A stretch of DNA of 64,000 nucleotides from JBBREP01 sp036501845 (GTDB taxonomy: Bacteria; Actinomycetota; Acidimicrobiia; IMCC26256; PALSA-610). Position 1 is the stretch's first letter; every line of letters starts with the position of its first letter. The notes beneath the pieces are model-generated. The model was not told the DNA's origin. It saw nothing but the letters and a program-made list of their open reading frames with translations, and ran no database searches. Shown piece after piece: positions 50,567 through 58,805 of this stretch. The stretch lies in assembly GCA_036501845.1 (NCBI GenBank), contig DASXZO010000098.1, positions 1 through 64,000 on the forward strand. Direction: 5' to 3'. The position numbers were made by a program, and so were the translations under genes.

Positions 50567-52660
50567 GTGCTGAACAAGAAAAGGACGACATCGATCGCGG
50601 CCGCGGGAGCATTCGCCCTGCTGGGTTCGATGGCACTCGGCGGACTCGTCGGGGTCGGCACTGCCGGCGCCACCGCGAGCCGGTCGGTGCTGCCGCAAAC
50701 GAGCGAGGCGTCAGCCGCCCGAGCACACCCGGTTGGTGCGGTCGCGCAATCGAGCCCGGTCGATTTCGAGCTGGTGTTGCAGCTTCGCGACGCCGCCGGC
50801 GCGCAAGCGTTGGTGCAGTCGATCAGTACACCGGGAAGCGCAAACTTCCGGCACTACCTCACTGCCGCGCAGTGGGAGGCCCGGTTCTCGCCCAAAGCTG
50901 CGCAGGTGCACGACGCGACCGCGTGGCTCCAGAGTGAAGGCTTCGCCGTCGGCAAGGTGTCGGCGGACCGGGTGACCGTTGCCGCTTCGGGCACGGCCGC
51001 GCAGGTCGAGCGCGCGTTCGGTACCACGCTCGACAACTACAAGTTCCGTGGCCAGACGGTGCGCTTCGCCGCCGGCAACCTCTCGGTGCCGGCGTCGTTG
51101 GCCGGCAACGTGATCGGTGCCATCGGCATCAACCAGAACGTGAACACGCCTGCGATCGCGAACGACGACGCCGCGACGGCGAGCCCGACGACTGCCACCA
51201 GCAGTGCGGGCAATCCGTTCCCGCCCGCGCCCGCGGCGTTCATCACGTCGCCGCCGTGCGGTTCGTACTACGGCCAGAAGAACACCACCGACAAGCCAGC
51301 GTTTGGTCGCGGCTACCCGAGCACCGTTCCTGATCAGGTGTGCGGCTACCAGCCTGCGCAGTTGCGTTCGGCCTACGGGCTCACGAACAAGAACACCGGT
51401 GCGGGTGTGACCGTGGCGATCATCGACGCGTACGGATCGTCGACGATCGCGCAGGACGCCACGAAGTTCTACAACACCTACGACCCGAGCATCCCGTTCT
51501 CCAACGCCCACTTCCAGCAGGCCGACGCGTTGCCGTTCGACGACGAAGCGCTCTGTGCCGCCAGTGGCTGGGCCACCGAACAGGATCTCGACGTCGAAGC
51601 AGTGCACACGATGGCACCGAAAGCCAACATCCTCTACGTGGGCGCGCAGGACTGCGTGAACGGACTGTTCGACGCGGACCAGGCCGTGATCGACCAGGGC
51701 GCCGCGAACATCGTCACCAACTCGTGGGGTGACGTCGGCGGCGACCTGCTCGACGACAGCTCCACCCGTCAGGCGTTCGACGACGAGTTCATGCTCGCCG
51801 ACTCCACGGGCATCACGGTGAACTTCTCCACCGGCGACGACGGCGACAACTTCGACCTGATCGGTGTGTCGGCAGCCGGCTACCCGGCGTCGAGCCCGTT
51901 CGTCACCGCGGTGGGTGGCACCACGATGAAGATCGGTGCCAATGGCCAGCGCACCGGCGACCTCGGCTGGGCAACCGGCCGGTCGTTCCTCTGCACGAAG
52001 AACGTCGAGAATGCCTTCCCGGGTTGCTCGAGCAAGACCGTGAACACCTGGGGCCCGGTGTCGTACGACGGTGGTAGCGGCGGTTACACGAGCTACAACT
52101 ACACGCAGCCCTTCTATCAGGCACGCGTCGTGCCCACGTCGTTGGCCACGCGTAACTCGCCGATCATCGGCGACGTCGCGACCCGGGTGATTCCCGACAT
52201 CTCGATGGACGCCGACGCGGCAACCGGTGAGCTCATGGGCCTGCACGAGACGTTCCCGAACGGCCAGGTGAAGTTCGGGCTCACGCGCTTCGGCGGCACG
52301 AGCCTGGCGTCACCGTTGCTCGCCGGTGAGCTGGCCGATGTCGACCAGGCGGCGGGCGTATCTGTCGGCTTCGTCAATCCCGACATGTACCGATTGGTCA
52401 CCAAGTCGGGCGCGATCGACGACGTCCGGCCCGGCGGCAAGCAAGCGCAGTACCGCACCGACCTCGCGGCGTCCTACGTGCCGGTGTCGGGTCTCGCCGA
52501 ATCGTTCCGGGAGATCACTTACGAAGGCGTCGTCACCTATTGCGACGGCACCGGCAACTGCGCGTCGCGCAACAACACATTGTCGACGGCCAATGGCTAC
52601 GACAGCATGACGGGCCTCGGCACCATCGGGCCGAAGTTCCTCGCCGATCTTGCTGGCTGA
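50567..52660 (+). CDS. Secreted S53 (sedolisin/kumamolisin-type) serine protease
   Basis: 697 residues from GTG 50567 with AGGAGGG seven bases upstream. Signal peptide 1-36, pro-domain about 60-190 (SPVDFELVLQLRDAAGAQAL). Catalytic domain from about 260: Glu338 and Asp342 in TEQDLDVE, oxyanion Asp389 in NSWGD, and Ser579 in GGTSLASP. Sedolisins are acid-active endopeptidases that self-process. A calcium site near the C-terminus is expected. It is divergent from the L,D-transpeptidase. Confidence 0.92.
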   Translation: MLNKKRTTSIAAAGAFALLGSMALGGLVGVGTAGATASRSVLPQTSEASAARAHPVGAVAQSSPVDFELVLQLRDAAGAQALVQSISTPGSANFRHYLTAAQWEARFSPKAAQVHDATAWLQSEGFAVGKVSADRVTVAASGTAAQVERAFGTTLDNYKFRGQTVRFAAGNLSVPASLAGNVIGAIGINQNVNTPAIANDDAATASPTTATSSAGNPFPPAPAAFITSPPCGSYYGQKNTTDKPAFGRGYPSTVPDQVCGYQPAQLRSAYGLTNKNTGAGVTVAIIDAYGSSTIAQDATKFYNTYDPSIPFSNAHFQQADALPFDDEALCAASGWATEQDLDVEAVHTMAPKANILYVGAQDCVNGLFDADQAVIDQGAANIVTNSWGDVGGDLLDDSSTRQAFDDEFMLADSTGITVNFSTGDDGDNFDLIGVSAAGYPASSPFVTAVGGTTMKIGANGQRTGDLGWATGRSFLCTKNVENAFPGCSSKTVNTWGPVSYDGGSGGYTSYNYTQPFYQARVVPTSLATRNSPIIGDVATRVIPDISMDADAATGELMGLHETFPNGQVKFGLTRFGGTSLASPLLAGELADVDQAAGVSVGFVNPDMYRLVTKSGAIDDVRPGGKQAQYRTDLAASYVPVSGLAESFREITYEGVVTYCDGTGNCASRNNTLSTANGYDSMTGLGTIGPKFLADLAG

Positions 52661-52705
52661 GGGGCAACCTACGGGCGTTCACGGCGCCCCGAACGAATGC
52701 GGAAC

Positions 52706-52737
52706 CAGTGGGCACCCGAGCAATCGGGTGCCCACTG
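52706..52737. terminator. Bidirectional hairpin between protease and tetR
   Basis: A perfect 14-bp stem (CAGTGGGCACCCGA) with a GCAA tetraloop, no U tract. It lies between two convergent genes. Confidence 0.8.
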
Positions 52738-52774
52738 CCGCGTGATGGGACGCCGCGCGACGACAACGGTTCGG

Positions 52775-53365
52775 TCAGCGCGTCGCGTCGGCGGTGCGTT
52801 CGAGCGCGGCGCGAACCAGCGCGGCCATTGCCTCGCCGCAGGCTTCGAGTGCGTCGGTCGTGCGCGACGCCCGCGCGAACACGAATGCGCCTTCGAGCGC
52901 CGAGAGGATCACCGACGCGAGCGGGCGTGCCTCGGCGGCCGCGACACCCGCGACCTCGAGTAGTGCGGTCAATCCGACGGTCCACGACTCGAAGACCTCT
53001 GCAGTCGCGAGGCGCAGGGTCTCGTTCGTGCTCGCCACCTCGAGCGCGACGGTCTCGATCGGGCAGGCGTCGGCGTAGCTGGTGTCGATCAGCGTCTGGC
53101 CCGCCGACACGAACGCATCGCGCACGTTCGTGACGATGTCGGGCCCGGCGAGCAGCTTGCCCGCCACGAGTTGGGCGTACTCGTCGCCGGCGCGAGCGAT
53201 CGTGGCCGCGGCGAGCTCGTTCTTGCCCCCGGGGAAGTGGTGGTACAGCGATCCGAAGGGTGCGCCCGCCTCGGCCAGGATCTGCTTGATCCCGGTGCCG
53301 GTGTAGCCCTGGCGCCGGAACAGGTCGGTGCTCGCTGCGAGGATCCGCTCCCGGGTTCCCGTCAC
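52775..53365 (-). CDS. TetR-family repressor
   Basis: 196 residues with the HTH GYTGTGIKQILAEAGAPFGS and LYHHFPGGKNELAAA, close to LmrA/YxaF-like TetR proteins. GTG 53365 follows the leaderless pattern (TAGGAT then six bases). A CTAGATCGATCTATCTAG palindrome lies between it and the divergent membrane gene, which it probably represses. Confidence 0.88.
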   Translation of the reverse strand: MTGTRERILAASTDLFRRQGYTGTGIKQILAEAGAPFGSLYHHFPGGKNELAAATIARAGDEYAQLVAGKLLAGPDIVTNVRDAFVSAGQTLIDTSYADACPIETVALEVASTNETLRLATAEVFESWTVGLTALLEVAGVAAAEARPLASVILSALEGAFVFARASRTTDALEACGEAMAALVRAALERTADATR

Positions 53366-53371
53366 CGAGCG

Positions 53372-53377
53372 ATCCTA
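53372..53377 (-). promoter_or_regulatory. -10 box of leaderless tetR gene
   Basis: TAGGAT on the minus strand ends six bases before GTG 53365. Confidence 0.5.
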
Positions 53378-53390
53378 CCGTAAGGTCTCG

Positions 53391-53408
53391 CTAGATCGAT
53401 CTATCTAG
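53391..53408. promoter_or_regulatory. TetR operator palindrome
   Basis: CTAGATCGATCTATCTAG contains the perfect TAGATCGATCTA and CTAGAT/ATCTAG arms and lies between the divergent genes. Confidence 0.65.
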
Positions 53409-53423
53409 TGAGGAGAGGCGCCC

Positions 53424-53882
53424 ATGTCGTCGCTGTCGTCGCTGACCGCAAGCCGGCCACGCAACCGGCCGGTCACCCTCCTTCGCTGCGTGCTGGTGGT
53501 CGCGGTGGCCGAGTCGTTCGTCCACTACCTCGACAACACGCTGCGCTTCTCCGACTACACGGGCAACGATCCGCCTGCAGTGACCTCGTGGATCAGCCGC
53601 TGGATGATCCCGGTGTCATGGGTGCTGTTCACCGCGGCCGCGGTCATGGGCTACCGCCACTTCCGACAGGGTCATTTCCCGGCGGCCGCGGCGTATCTCG
53701 GCGTCTACTCGCTGAGCGGCCTCATCAGCATCGGCCACTACTTGGGTGTGTCGATCAGCGACCTCAGCGTGTTCCAGAACGTGTTCGTGTTCCTCGACAT
53801 CGCGCTCGGTGTGATCATCCTCGTGTTCGCCATCTGGACCGCGCGCCAAGCGGGCACGCACACGCGCGCCGCGCCGGCGTGA
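53424..53882 (+). CDS. Membrane protein under TetR control
   Basis: 152 residues with four hydrophobic segments and no known motif (TLLRCVLVVAVAESFVHYLD, MIPVSWVLFTAAAVMGYRHF and ISDLSVFQNVFVFLDIALGV). GGAGAGG precedes the ATG. Probably an efflux or stress-linked membrane protein, but unknown. Confidence 0.75.
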   Translation: MSSLSSLTASRPRNRPVTLLRCVLVVAVAESFVHYLDNTLRFSDYTGNDPPAVTSWISRWMIPVSWVLFTAAAVMGYRHFRQGHFPAAAAYLGVYSLSGLISIGHYLGVSISDLSVFQNVFVFLDIALGVIILVFAIWTARQAGTHTRAAPA

Positions 53883-53906
53883 ACGGATCGCGACGCGCGC
53901 GCCGCG

Positions 53907-54488
53907 CTAGCTGCGCCCGAAGGAGACGGCACTGGCAACTTGTGTCGGTGCGCTGCTGCGAAGCTCGGGGTCGGGGACCGCACCGAGCGCGTCGTTGATG
54001 CTCGAGAATGCCAGGCGTAGCGCCACGAACACCGACATCGCGAAGATCTGCGTGTCGTCGAAGCCGGCAGCGTGCAGGAGTTCCATGTCGGCACCGGTGG
54101 TGCCGTTCGGATCGCGCACGAGCTTGCGGGCCCAGTCGGCCAGCGCTTTCTCGTCTTCGCTCAACACATCGTCGTCGCCGCGGATCACTGCGGCGGCAAG
54201 GTCGGGGTCGGCAAATTTGGAGAGCTTCGCTCCCCATGCGAGCGAGCAATAGGAGTCTTGCCGCGTCGCGGCCGTCGCGGTCACGAGGACGCCGCGCTGG
54301 CGCAGGCTGAAGTTGGCGCCCGAGATCGCCTGGCGCATCAAGTCGAAGAGTGCGGCCAACGTTTCGGGTTGATACGCCCACAGCTTCGTCGCGTTCATCA
54401 CGTAGCCGAGCTCTTCTTGGTCCTCGTCGAACTGTGCCTGGGCTTCGGGGCTGTGTTCCGGCGTGCTCAGGAATCCGGTCGTCGTCAT
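53907..54488 (-). CDS. AhpD/carboxymuconolactone decarboxylase-like protein
   Basis: 193 residues with the AhpD-like helical fold: NATKLWAYQPETLAALFDLM and RQDSYCSLAWGAKLS. The active AhpD motif is CxxC; here only the first Cys remains (YCSLAW), so peroxidase activity by that mechanism is doubtful. It starts close to the methyltransferase gene on the same strand. Confidence 0.75.
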   Translation of the reverse strand: MTTTGFLSTPEHSPEAQAQFDEDQEELGYVMNATKLWAYQPETLAALFDLMRQAISGANFSLRQRGVLVTATAATRQDSYCSLAWGAKLSKFADPDLAAAVIRGDDDVLSEDEKALADWARKLVRDPNGTTGADMELLHAAGFDDTQIFAMSVFVALRLAFSSINDALGAVPDPELRSSAPTQVASAVSFGRS

Positions 54489-54521
54489 CGGGTGTCTCCA
54501 GGCGTTGGGGTGTGGACTGAC

Positions 54522-55337
54522 TCAGCTCGACGCGGGCACGCGTGCGATGTAGCCGACCACGGCGATCTCGGCGCGCAACGGCAGACCGTCGCGCACGTGT
54601 GCACTGGCCTCCTGTATCGCAGCATCGGCGAATGCGTCCTCGCCGACGTTCTGTATCGCCTCGAAGGCCGGCCCCGTCGACGCGAGCGCGCGGGCATAGG
54701 TGTGCGGATCGGCGAACTCCCACACGAACGGAATGTCGACGCGCTCGACGTCGACGAATCCGAAGCGCGCCAGCAGTTCTTCGCCGGCGCCAGGGCGGCC
54801 GAGCGCGACCATCGCGGCCTGGTTCTCCACCTTGGGCGGTGCGGCGAGCCGGAACGGCGCCAACGCCCATGCGCCTGGCGAGACCTTGATATGCCCCCAC
54901 ACGGTCACACCCACCCGGCCTCCCGGCACGAGCACTCGCCGGATCTCTCCGACGGCATCGGCCGTGGTTCCCCACACTCCGCGAAAGCTGGTGACGACGT
55001 CGAAGCTTGCGTCGGCCCACGGCAATGCATGCATATCGCCGACTCGGACGTCCGCCGATGGGCTGCGGTCGAGCGCGACCGCGACAAGACGTTGCGAGGC
55101 ATCGATCCCCGCGCAGGTCGCACCGCGAATGCTCGCCAGCTCGAGCGCGAGCCCGCTGCCGCACGCCACGTCGAGGATGCGGTCGTGCGCGCCCACGCCG
55201 AGGCGGTGATGCAGTGCCACGTACTCGCGGCAGTTCGCCGGTTCGCTCAGCGCCGCGAAATCCGCGGCGCGCCGACCCCATCCTTCGTCGACACCGCGCC
55301 ACGACTCCGTCGACGGCGAAGAAGAGCTTTCGCGCAT
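54522..55337 (-). CDS. SAM-dependent methyltransferase
   Basis: 271 residues from ATG 55337. Motif I ILDVACGSGLALELA, CAGIDASQRLV, ALPWADASFDVVTS and the post-motif RRVLVPGGRVGVTVW are clear class I (UbiE/Methyltransf_11-like) features. A longer start at 55403 is possible. It may share an operon with the AhpD-like gene. Substrate unknown. Confidence 0.85.
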   Translation of the reverse strand: MRESSSSPSTESWRGVDEGWGRRAADFAALSEPANCREYVALHHRLGVGAHDRILDVACGSGLALELASIRGATCAGIDASQRLVAVALDRSPSADVRVGDMHALPWADASFDVVTSFRGVWGTTADAVGEIRRVLVPGGRVGVTVWGHIKVSPGAWALAPFRLAAPPKVENQAAMVALGRPGAGEELLARFGFVDVERVDIPFVWEFADPHTYARALASTGPAFEAIQNVGEDAFADAAIQEASAHVRDGLPLRAEIAVVGYIARVPASS

Positions 55338-55442
55338 CGGCGTCGCTCCTTGGTCGCACGGCGAAGGGATCGCCGCTGGGTTGCGCAGGCGCGCGATCGT
55401 CAACCGACTGTGTCGCCGCGCTTTGCCGCCGCAGCGTAGGAC

Positions 55443-55697
55443 TTGTCCGTCGCCCAGAGCACGACGACCCTCGAGCGCCGGGTCGCCTCGAATCTCTGCC
55501 CGCGTCTGCTCGGAGTTGCCGCCGCGCCGGCGCAGCTCAATCGCGTTGAGCTGGGGCTCAACGGCCGTCGTCCGGGGCCGGCGAAGTTTGTAGCTGCGGT
55601 AAGGGAGGGCCGGGTGAAGCCCGTTGTGCTCGCCGGCGGTGTGCGTGCCTTCCGTCCCGAAGAGGTCGACGCCCTGCGCGCGCCGGCGAAGAAGTGA
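55443..55697 (+). CDS. Small excisionase-like/HTH-type protein
   Basis: 84 residues from TTG 55443. The C-terminal half (NRVELGLNGRRPGPAKFVAA and GVRAFRPEEVDALR) resembles winged-helix MerR/excisionase-type proteins, but the match is weak. It lies near the tmRNA gene, a common integration site, and no integrase is seen here. Confidence 0.4.
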   Translation: MSVAQSTTTLERRVASNLCPRLLGVAAAPAQLNRVELGLNGRRPGPAKFVAAVREGRVKPVVLAGGVRAFRPEEVDALRAPAKK

Positions 55698-55946
55698 ACG
55701 CGTTCCTCGTCGACCAGATCGCGAACCGGCTCCTCATCCGCGCGTTCGGCACCGAATGAAGGTGTGAATACGGACCGTCAGGTCTCGATGCAGTGCTGGC
55801 CGCAGTGGCCGCGAGCTCGCCACTCGTTGTCGTACTTCGCCACCCACGCATCACGTACTTCGCGGGTTGACGACCCCGATGACGTTGTCCTGGTGGGGTG
55901 CTGTGTTCACCTCCAACAATGCTCACGCGTGATGCCTGAGCACTCT
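55698..55946. other. Intergenic region downstream of ssrA
   Basis: No convincing ORF except a 21-codon GTG frame just after the small gene. A TGCTCA...TGAGCA hairpin (55920-55942) followed on the minus strand by TTGTT may be the ssrA terminator. Confidence 0.35.
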
Positions 55947-56294
55947 TGGAGGTGGCGGGAGTCGAACCCGCGTCTTCCGAGCTCTCTGTGGGACTTCTCC
56001 GAGCGCAGCCACTGGTTTGATCTCGGGCCCCCGCCGCTCAGCGGCTTGCTGCGGGTTCCCCAGCCTCGAAAGATGTCCTCGCCGGCCCCGAGGCCGAACC
56101 GGCGAGTGAGCTGCTACTCATGATGGGCGAATCCCGACCGAGCAGCGGGGTCGGGGCGCCCATCGCGGGTGTTTAGGCCGCGAGAGCCAAGTTGTCGTTG
56201 GCGTGTATCAATTGTCCCGGCTCTTTCACGACGATCCGGGAACGTCGGCTCGCTTCTCCCACTTCGATCCTCGAAATCGAAGCCGTGCACCCCC
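55947..56294 (-). ncRNA. ssrA: tmRNA
   Basis: Minus-strand gene. The 5' end GGGGGUG pairs with CACCUCC at the 3' end, including the conserved third-position G-U pair for alanyl-tRNA synthetase. The T arm is GGGUUCGACUCCC. The tag-coding frame, GCC AAC GAC AAC through GCG GCC TAA, encodes ANDNLALAA, a short tag. The terminal CCA is not encoded. It rescues stalled ribosomes together with SmpB, encoded about 0.45 kb upstream. Confidence 0.92.
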
Positions 56295-56386
56295 CTTGTC
56301 AAGCGCCGACCGTCCCGAGTGCACGTGAAGAAGGGACGTCCGACGGATTCATTCTACCGGTAGGCGTCCACCGGTATTCCTCGAGA

Positions 56387-56671
56387 TCAGAGGCGGAGAT
56401 CGAGGTGCTTGCCGACGTTGCCGATCGGGCGGGACGGGGTTGTGGTGTCGGCGGCCGCGTCGCCACCGGCAATGTCCACCACAGTGTCACCGGCGGCCTC
56501 GGGCCGCGAAGCCGCGGCGCCGCTGCCGTCGATCTGCGTGTCGCCGACCGCGCCGGTCGCGTCGGACTTCGCGGTGTCGCTCGCGCGCCGAAGGATCGAC
56601 ACCGAACCTTCGGTGCGAGTCGTGTTGGCGAGTGCGCGATACGCGCCTGCTCCGCCGACGCCGTTCATCAA
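56387..56671 (-). CDS. Hypothetical protein, YjfB-like
   Basis: 94 residues between smpB and ssrA. The segment GSVSILRRASDTAKSD resembles the conserved region of YjfB putative motility proteins. The remainder is Asp-, Ala- and Thr-rich and ends GNVGKHLDLRL. The similarity is weak, so the function is unproven. If correct, it adds to the muralytic gene at 59.8 kb as evidence for flagella. Confidence 0.4.
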   Translation of the reverse strand: MMNGVGGAGAYRALANTTRTEGSVSILRRASDTAKSDATGAVGDTQIDGSGAAASRPEAAGDTVVDIAGGDAAADTTTPSRPIGNVGKHLDLRL

Positions 56672-56747
56672 CCGTCTCCATCGGCCGCGGCGACAGCCAC
56701 AGGAGCCACCGCCGCAACCGGCCGCGACCCGGGGTGGGCCGATCGGC

Positions 56748-57215
56748 CTACTCGCGCCAGCCCTTCATGGCCCGCTCGGCTTCGCGCTGCGCGTCGCGGG
56801 CGGCGAGCGACTGGCGCTTGTCGTACTGCGCCTTGCCTCGAGCCACGCCGAGGCGCACCTTGGCCCGCCCGTCGTCGAAGTACACCTCGAGCGGCACGAG
56901 CGTGAAGCCCTTCTCCTCGGTGGCTCGGGTGAGCTCGATGATCTCCTTGTGGTGCAACAGGAGCTTGCGGCGCCGCATCGGATCGGGCGGATCGGTGTGC
57001 GCGAAGGGATACGGCGCCACGTGCATGCCGTAGAGCCACACCTCGCCGTCGACCACCCGGGCGTAGGCATCCTGCAGGTTCGCCCGAGCGTCGCGCATCG
57101 ACTTCACCTCGGCGCCCACGAGCACCATGCCCGCTTCGTAGGTGTCGGTGACGAAGTAGTCGTGGCGCGCCCGGCGGTTGCGGAGCACCACCTTGTCGCC
57201 TCGACGCTTGTCCAT
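56748..57215 (-). CDS. smpB: SsrA-binding protein
   Basis: 155 residues. RRARHDYFVTDTYEAGMVLV, GAEVKSMRDARANLQDAY, HVAPYPFA and a lysine-rich C-terminus (RGKAQYDKRQSLAARDAQRE) are the SmpB signature. It binds tmRNA and guides it to the stalled ribosome. ATG start. ssrA lies downstream on the same strand. Confidence 0.95.
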   Translation of the reverse strand: MDKRRGDKVVLRNRRARHDYFVTDTYEAGMVLVGAEVKSMRDARANLQDAYARVVDGEVWLYGMHVAPYPFAHTDPPDPMRRRKLLLHHKEIIELTRATEEKGFTLVPLEVYFDDGRAKVRLGVARGKAQYDKRQSLAARDAQREAERAMKGWRE

Positions 57216-57256
57216 CCCACGGAAGCTACGTCGCAGGTCGCGGGCCTCGGGTGCGA

Positions 57257-57271
57257 TATAACGTCGTTATA
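57257..57271. promoter_or_regulatory. TetR operator palindrome
   Basis: TATAACG-T-CGTTATA is a perfect 7+1+7 inverted repeat, about 50 bases before the tetR start, flanked by GCGA and GCG. Confidence 0.65.
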
Positions 57272-57321
57272 GCGAAGCCCGACCCGCTGATCGGGCCGGG
57301 TCGACGATCGAGGAGGACCGC

Positions 57322-57948
57322 GTGCCGGTGCGCAAGAGCGTGCTCAGCGGCGACGAGCTGCGGCTCGCGCTGCTCGACGCCGCATCCGCGCTGCTCCACG
57401 AGGAGGGGCCGCACGCAGTGTCGACGCGACGCCTCGCCGACCTCGTGGGCACGTCCACCCAGAGCATCTACACGCTGTTCGGCGGGAAGCAGGGCCTGCT
57501 ACGGGCCGTGTATCGCGAGGGCTTCGACCGCCTGGGCCAGCACATTCGGGCGGTGCCGGTCACCCACGATGTGCGTGTCGACCTGCGTGGGCTCGGCGAC
57601 GCCTACCGCGCGTCGGCCAAAGCCAGCCCGCATCTCTACAGCGTGATGTTCGAGCGGCCGGTCGCCGAGTTCGAGTGCAGCGACGAGGACCTCGAGCACG
57701 CGCTGTTGACGTTGTACGCGCTCGCCGACGGTGTGCAGCGCGCCATCGACGCCGGCGTGCTGCACGGCGCCGAGGCGTTCGACATCGCCGTGAATCTCTG
57801 GGTGGCGGCGCACGGCTTCGTGAGCCTCGAGCTCTCGGGGCACCTGTTCGACGAGCCCGACGCACTCGAGGCGCGGTACGAAGCAGTGCTCGGCCACGCG
57901 CTCGCGCCATACGCGGTGTCGGCCTCGGCCTCCTCCGTGGCCCGGTAG
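57322..57948 (+). CDS. TetR-family regulator
   Basis: 208 residues. HTH: GPHAVSTRRLADLVGTSTQS and IYTLFGGKQGLLRAVYREGF. GTG start preceded by GAGGAGGA. The palindrome upstream suggests autoregulation. The following mycothiol-type gene lies 44 bases downstream. Confidence 0.85.
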   Translation: MPVRKSVLSGDELRLALLDAASALLHEEGPHAVSTRRLADLVGTSTQSIYTLFGGKQGLLRAVYREGFDRLGQHIRAVPVTHDVRVDLRGLGDAYRASAKASPHLYSVMFERPVAEFECSDEDLEHALLTLYALADGVQRAIDAGVLHGAEAFDIAVNLWVAAHGFVSLELSGHLFDEPDALEARYEAVLGHALAPYAVSASASSVAR

Positions 57949-57980
57949 GTAGCGGCTAGCGCGCGGAGCGTCGCGCTCGT

Positions 57981-57986
57981 TACCGT
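57981..57986 (+). promoter_or_regulatory. -10 box before maleylpyruvate isomerase-like gene
   Basis: TACCGT is followed by six bases and ATG 57993, the leaderless spacing. Confidence 0.5.
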
Positions 57987-57992
57987 CGAGCC

Positions 57993-58754
57993 ATGGACTA
58001 CGCAGCGGAGTGCGACCAACTCGGGGTGATCGTCGACTCGTTCGCGACCGCGCTGGAGCGCGCCGACCTCTCGCGTCCGGTGCCCACGTGCCCGGAGTGG
58101 ACGTTGCTCGAGCTCGCCGTGCACACGGGCCGCGTGCATCGCTGGGCAATGTTGCTCGTGCGTGAGCTCGCGCAGGAACGGATGCCGACGCCGCGCGACG
58201 GCGAGCCCGGCGCCGACGACGATGTTGCCGGCTGGTTTCGCAAGGGTGGCGACGCGCTCGTCGCAACCTTGCGCGCCGCCGACCCCGACGCGGCGATGTG
58301 GGCCTGGGGTGTGGACCAGCACGTGCGCTTCTGGTCGCGCCGCCAGCTGCACGAGACTGCCATCCACCAGGCCGACGCGCTCATCGCGCTCGGTCGGCCG
58401 GCGCAGATCGCGGTCGACGTGGCCGCCGACGGCATCGACGAGCTGCTCGACAACCTCCCGGCGACGAGGACGTTCTCGCCGAAGGTCGCCGATCTGCAGG
58501 GAAACGGCGAGTCGATTCACCTGCACGCGGTCGACACACCCGATGCCGACGGCCTCGGCGAATGGCTGATCACGTTGCAACCCGAAGGATTCGGCTACTC
58601 ACACGGTCACGCCAAGGGCGACGTGGCGGTGCGCGGCACGATCAGCGACCTCGAGCTGATGATGTACAACCGGCTGCCGCTCGCCGAGGATCGCTTCGAG
58701 GTGTTCGGCGACCGCGCGTTGTTGGAGCGCTGGCTCTCGGCCGCGCAGCTGTAG
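57993..58754 (+). CDS. Maleylpyruvate isomerase-family, mycothiol-dependent protein
   Basis: 253 residues. The N-terminal DinB-like part VPTCPEWTLLELAVHTGRVH and WSRRQLHETAIHQADALIAL supply the metal-binding His residues. It is followed by the MDMPI C-terminal domain. These proteins use mycothiol as cofactor for isomerisation or thiol transfer, or have unknown roles. Translation starts leaderless at ATG 57993. Confidence 0.8.
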   Translation: MDYAAECDQLGVIVDSFATALERADLSRPVPTCPEWTLLELAVHTGRVHRWAMLLVRELAQERMPTPRDGEPGADDDVAGWFRKGGDALVATLRAADPDAAMWAWGVDQHVRFWSRRQLHETAIHQADALIALGRPAQIAVDVAADGIDELLDNLPATRTFSPKVADLQGNGESIHLHAVDTPDADGLGEWLITLQPEGFGYSHGHAKGDVAVRGTISDLELMMYNRLPLAEDRFEVFGDRALLERWLSAAQL

Positions 58755-58805
58755 CGCCAACGGACCGGCGAACAGCGGTTGGCGAGCGAGACGAGAGGTA
58801 GGGGC

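Noticed and set aside
55443..56294. Integrated element at the tmRNA gene
   Set aside because: The small excisionase-like ORF is close, but no integrase, direct repeat of the tmRNA 3' end or phage genes were found.
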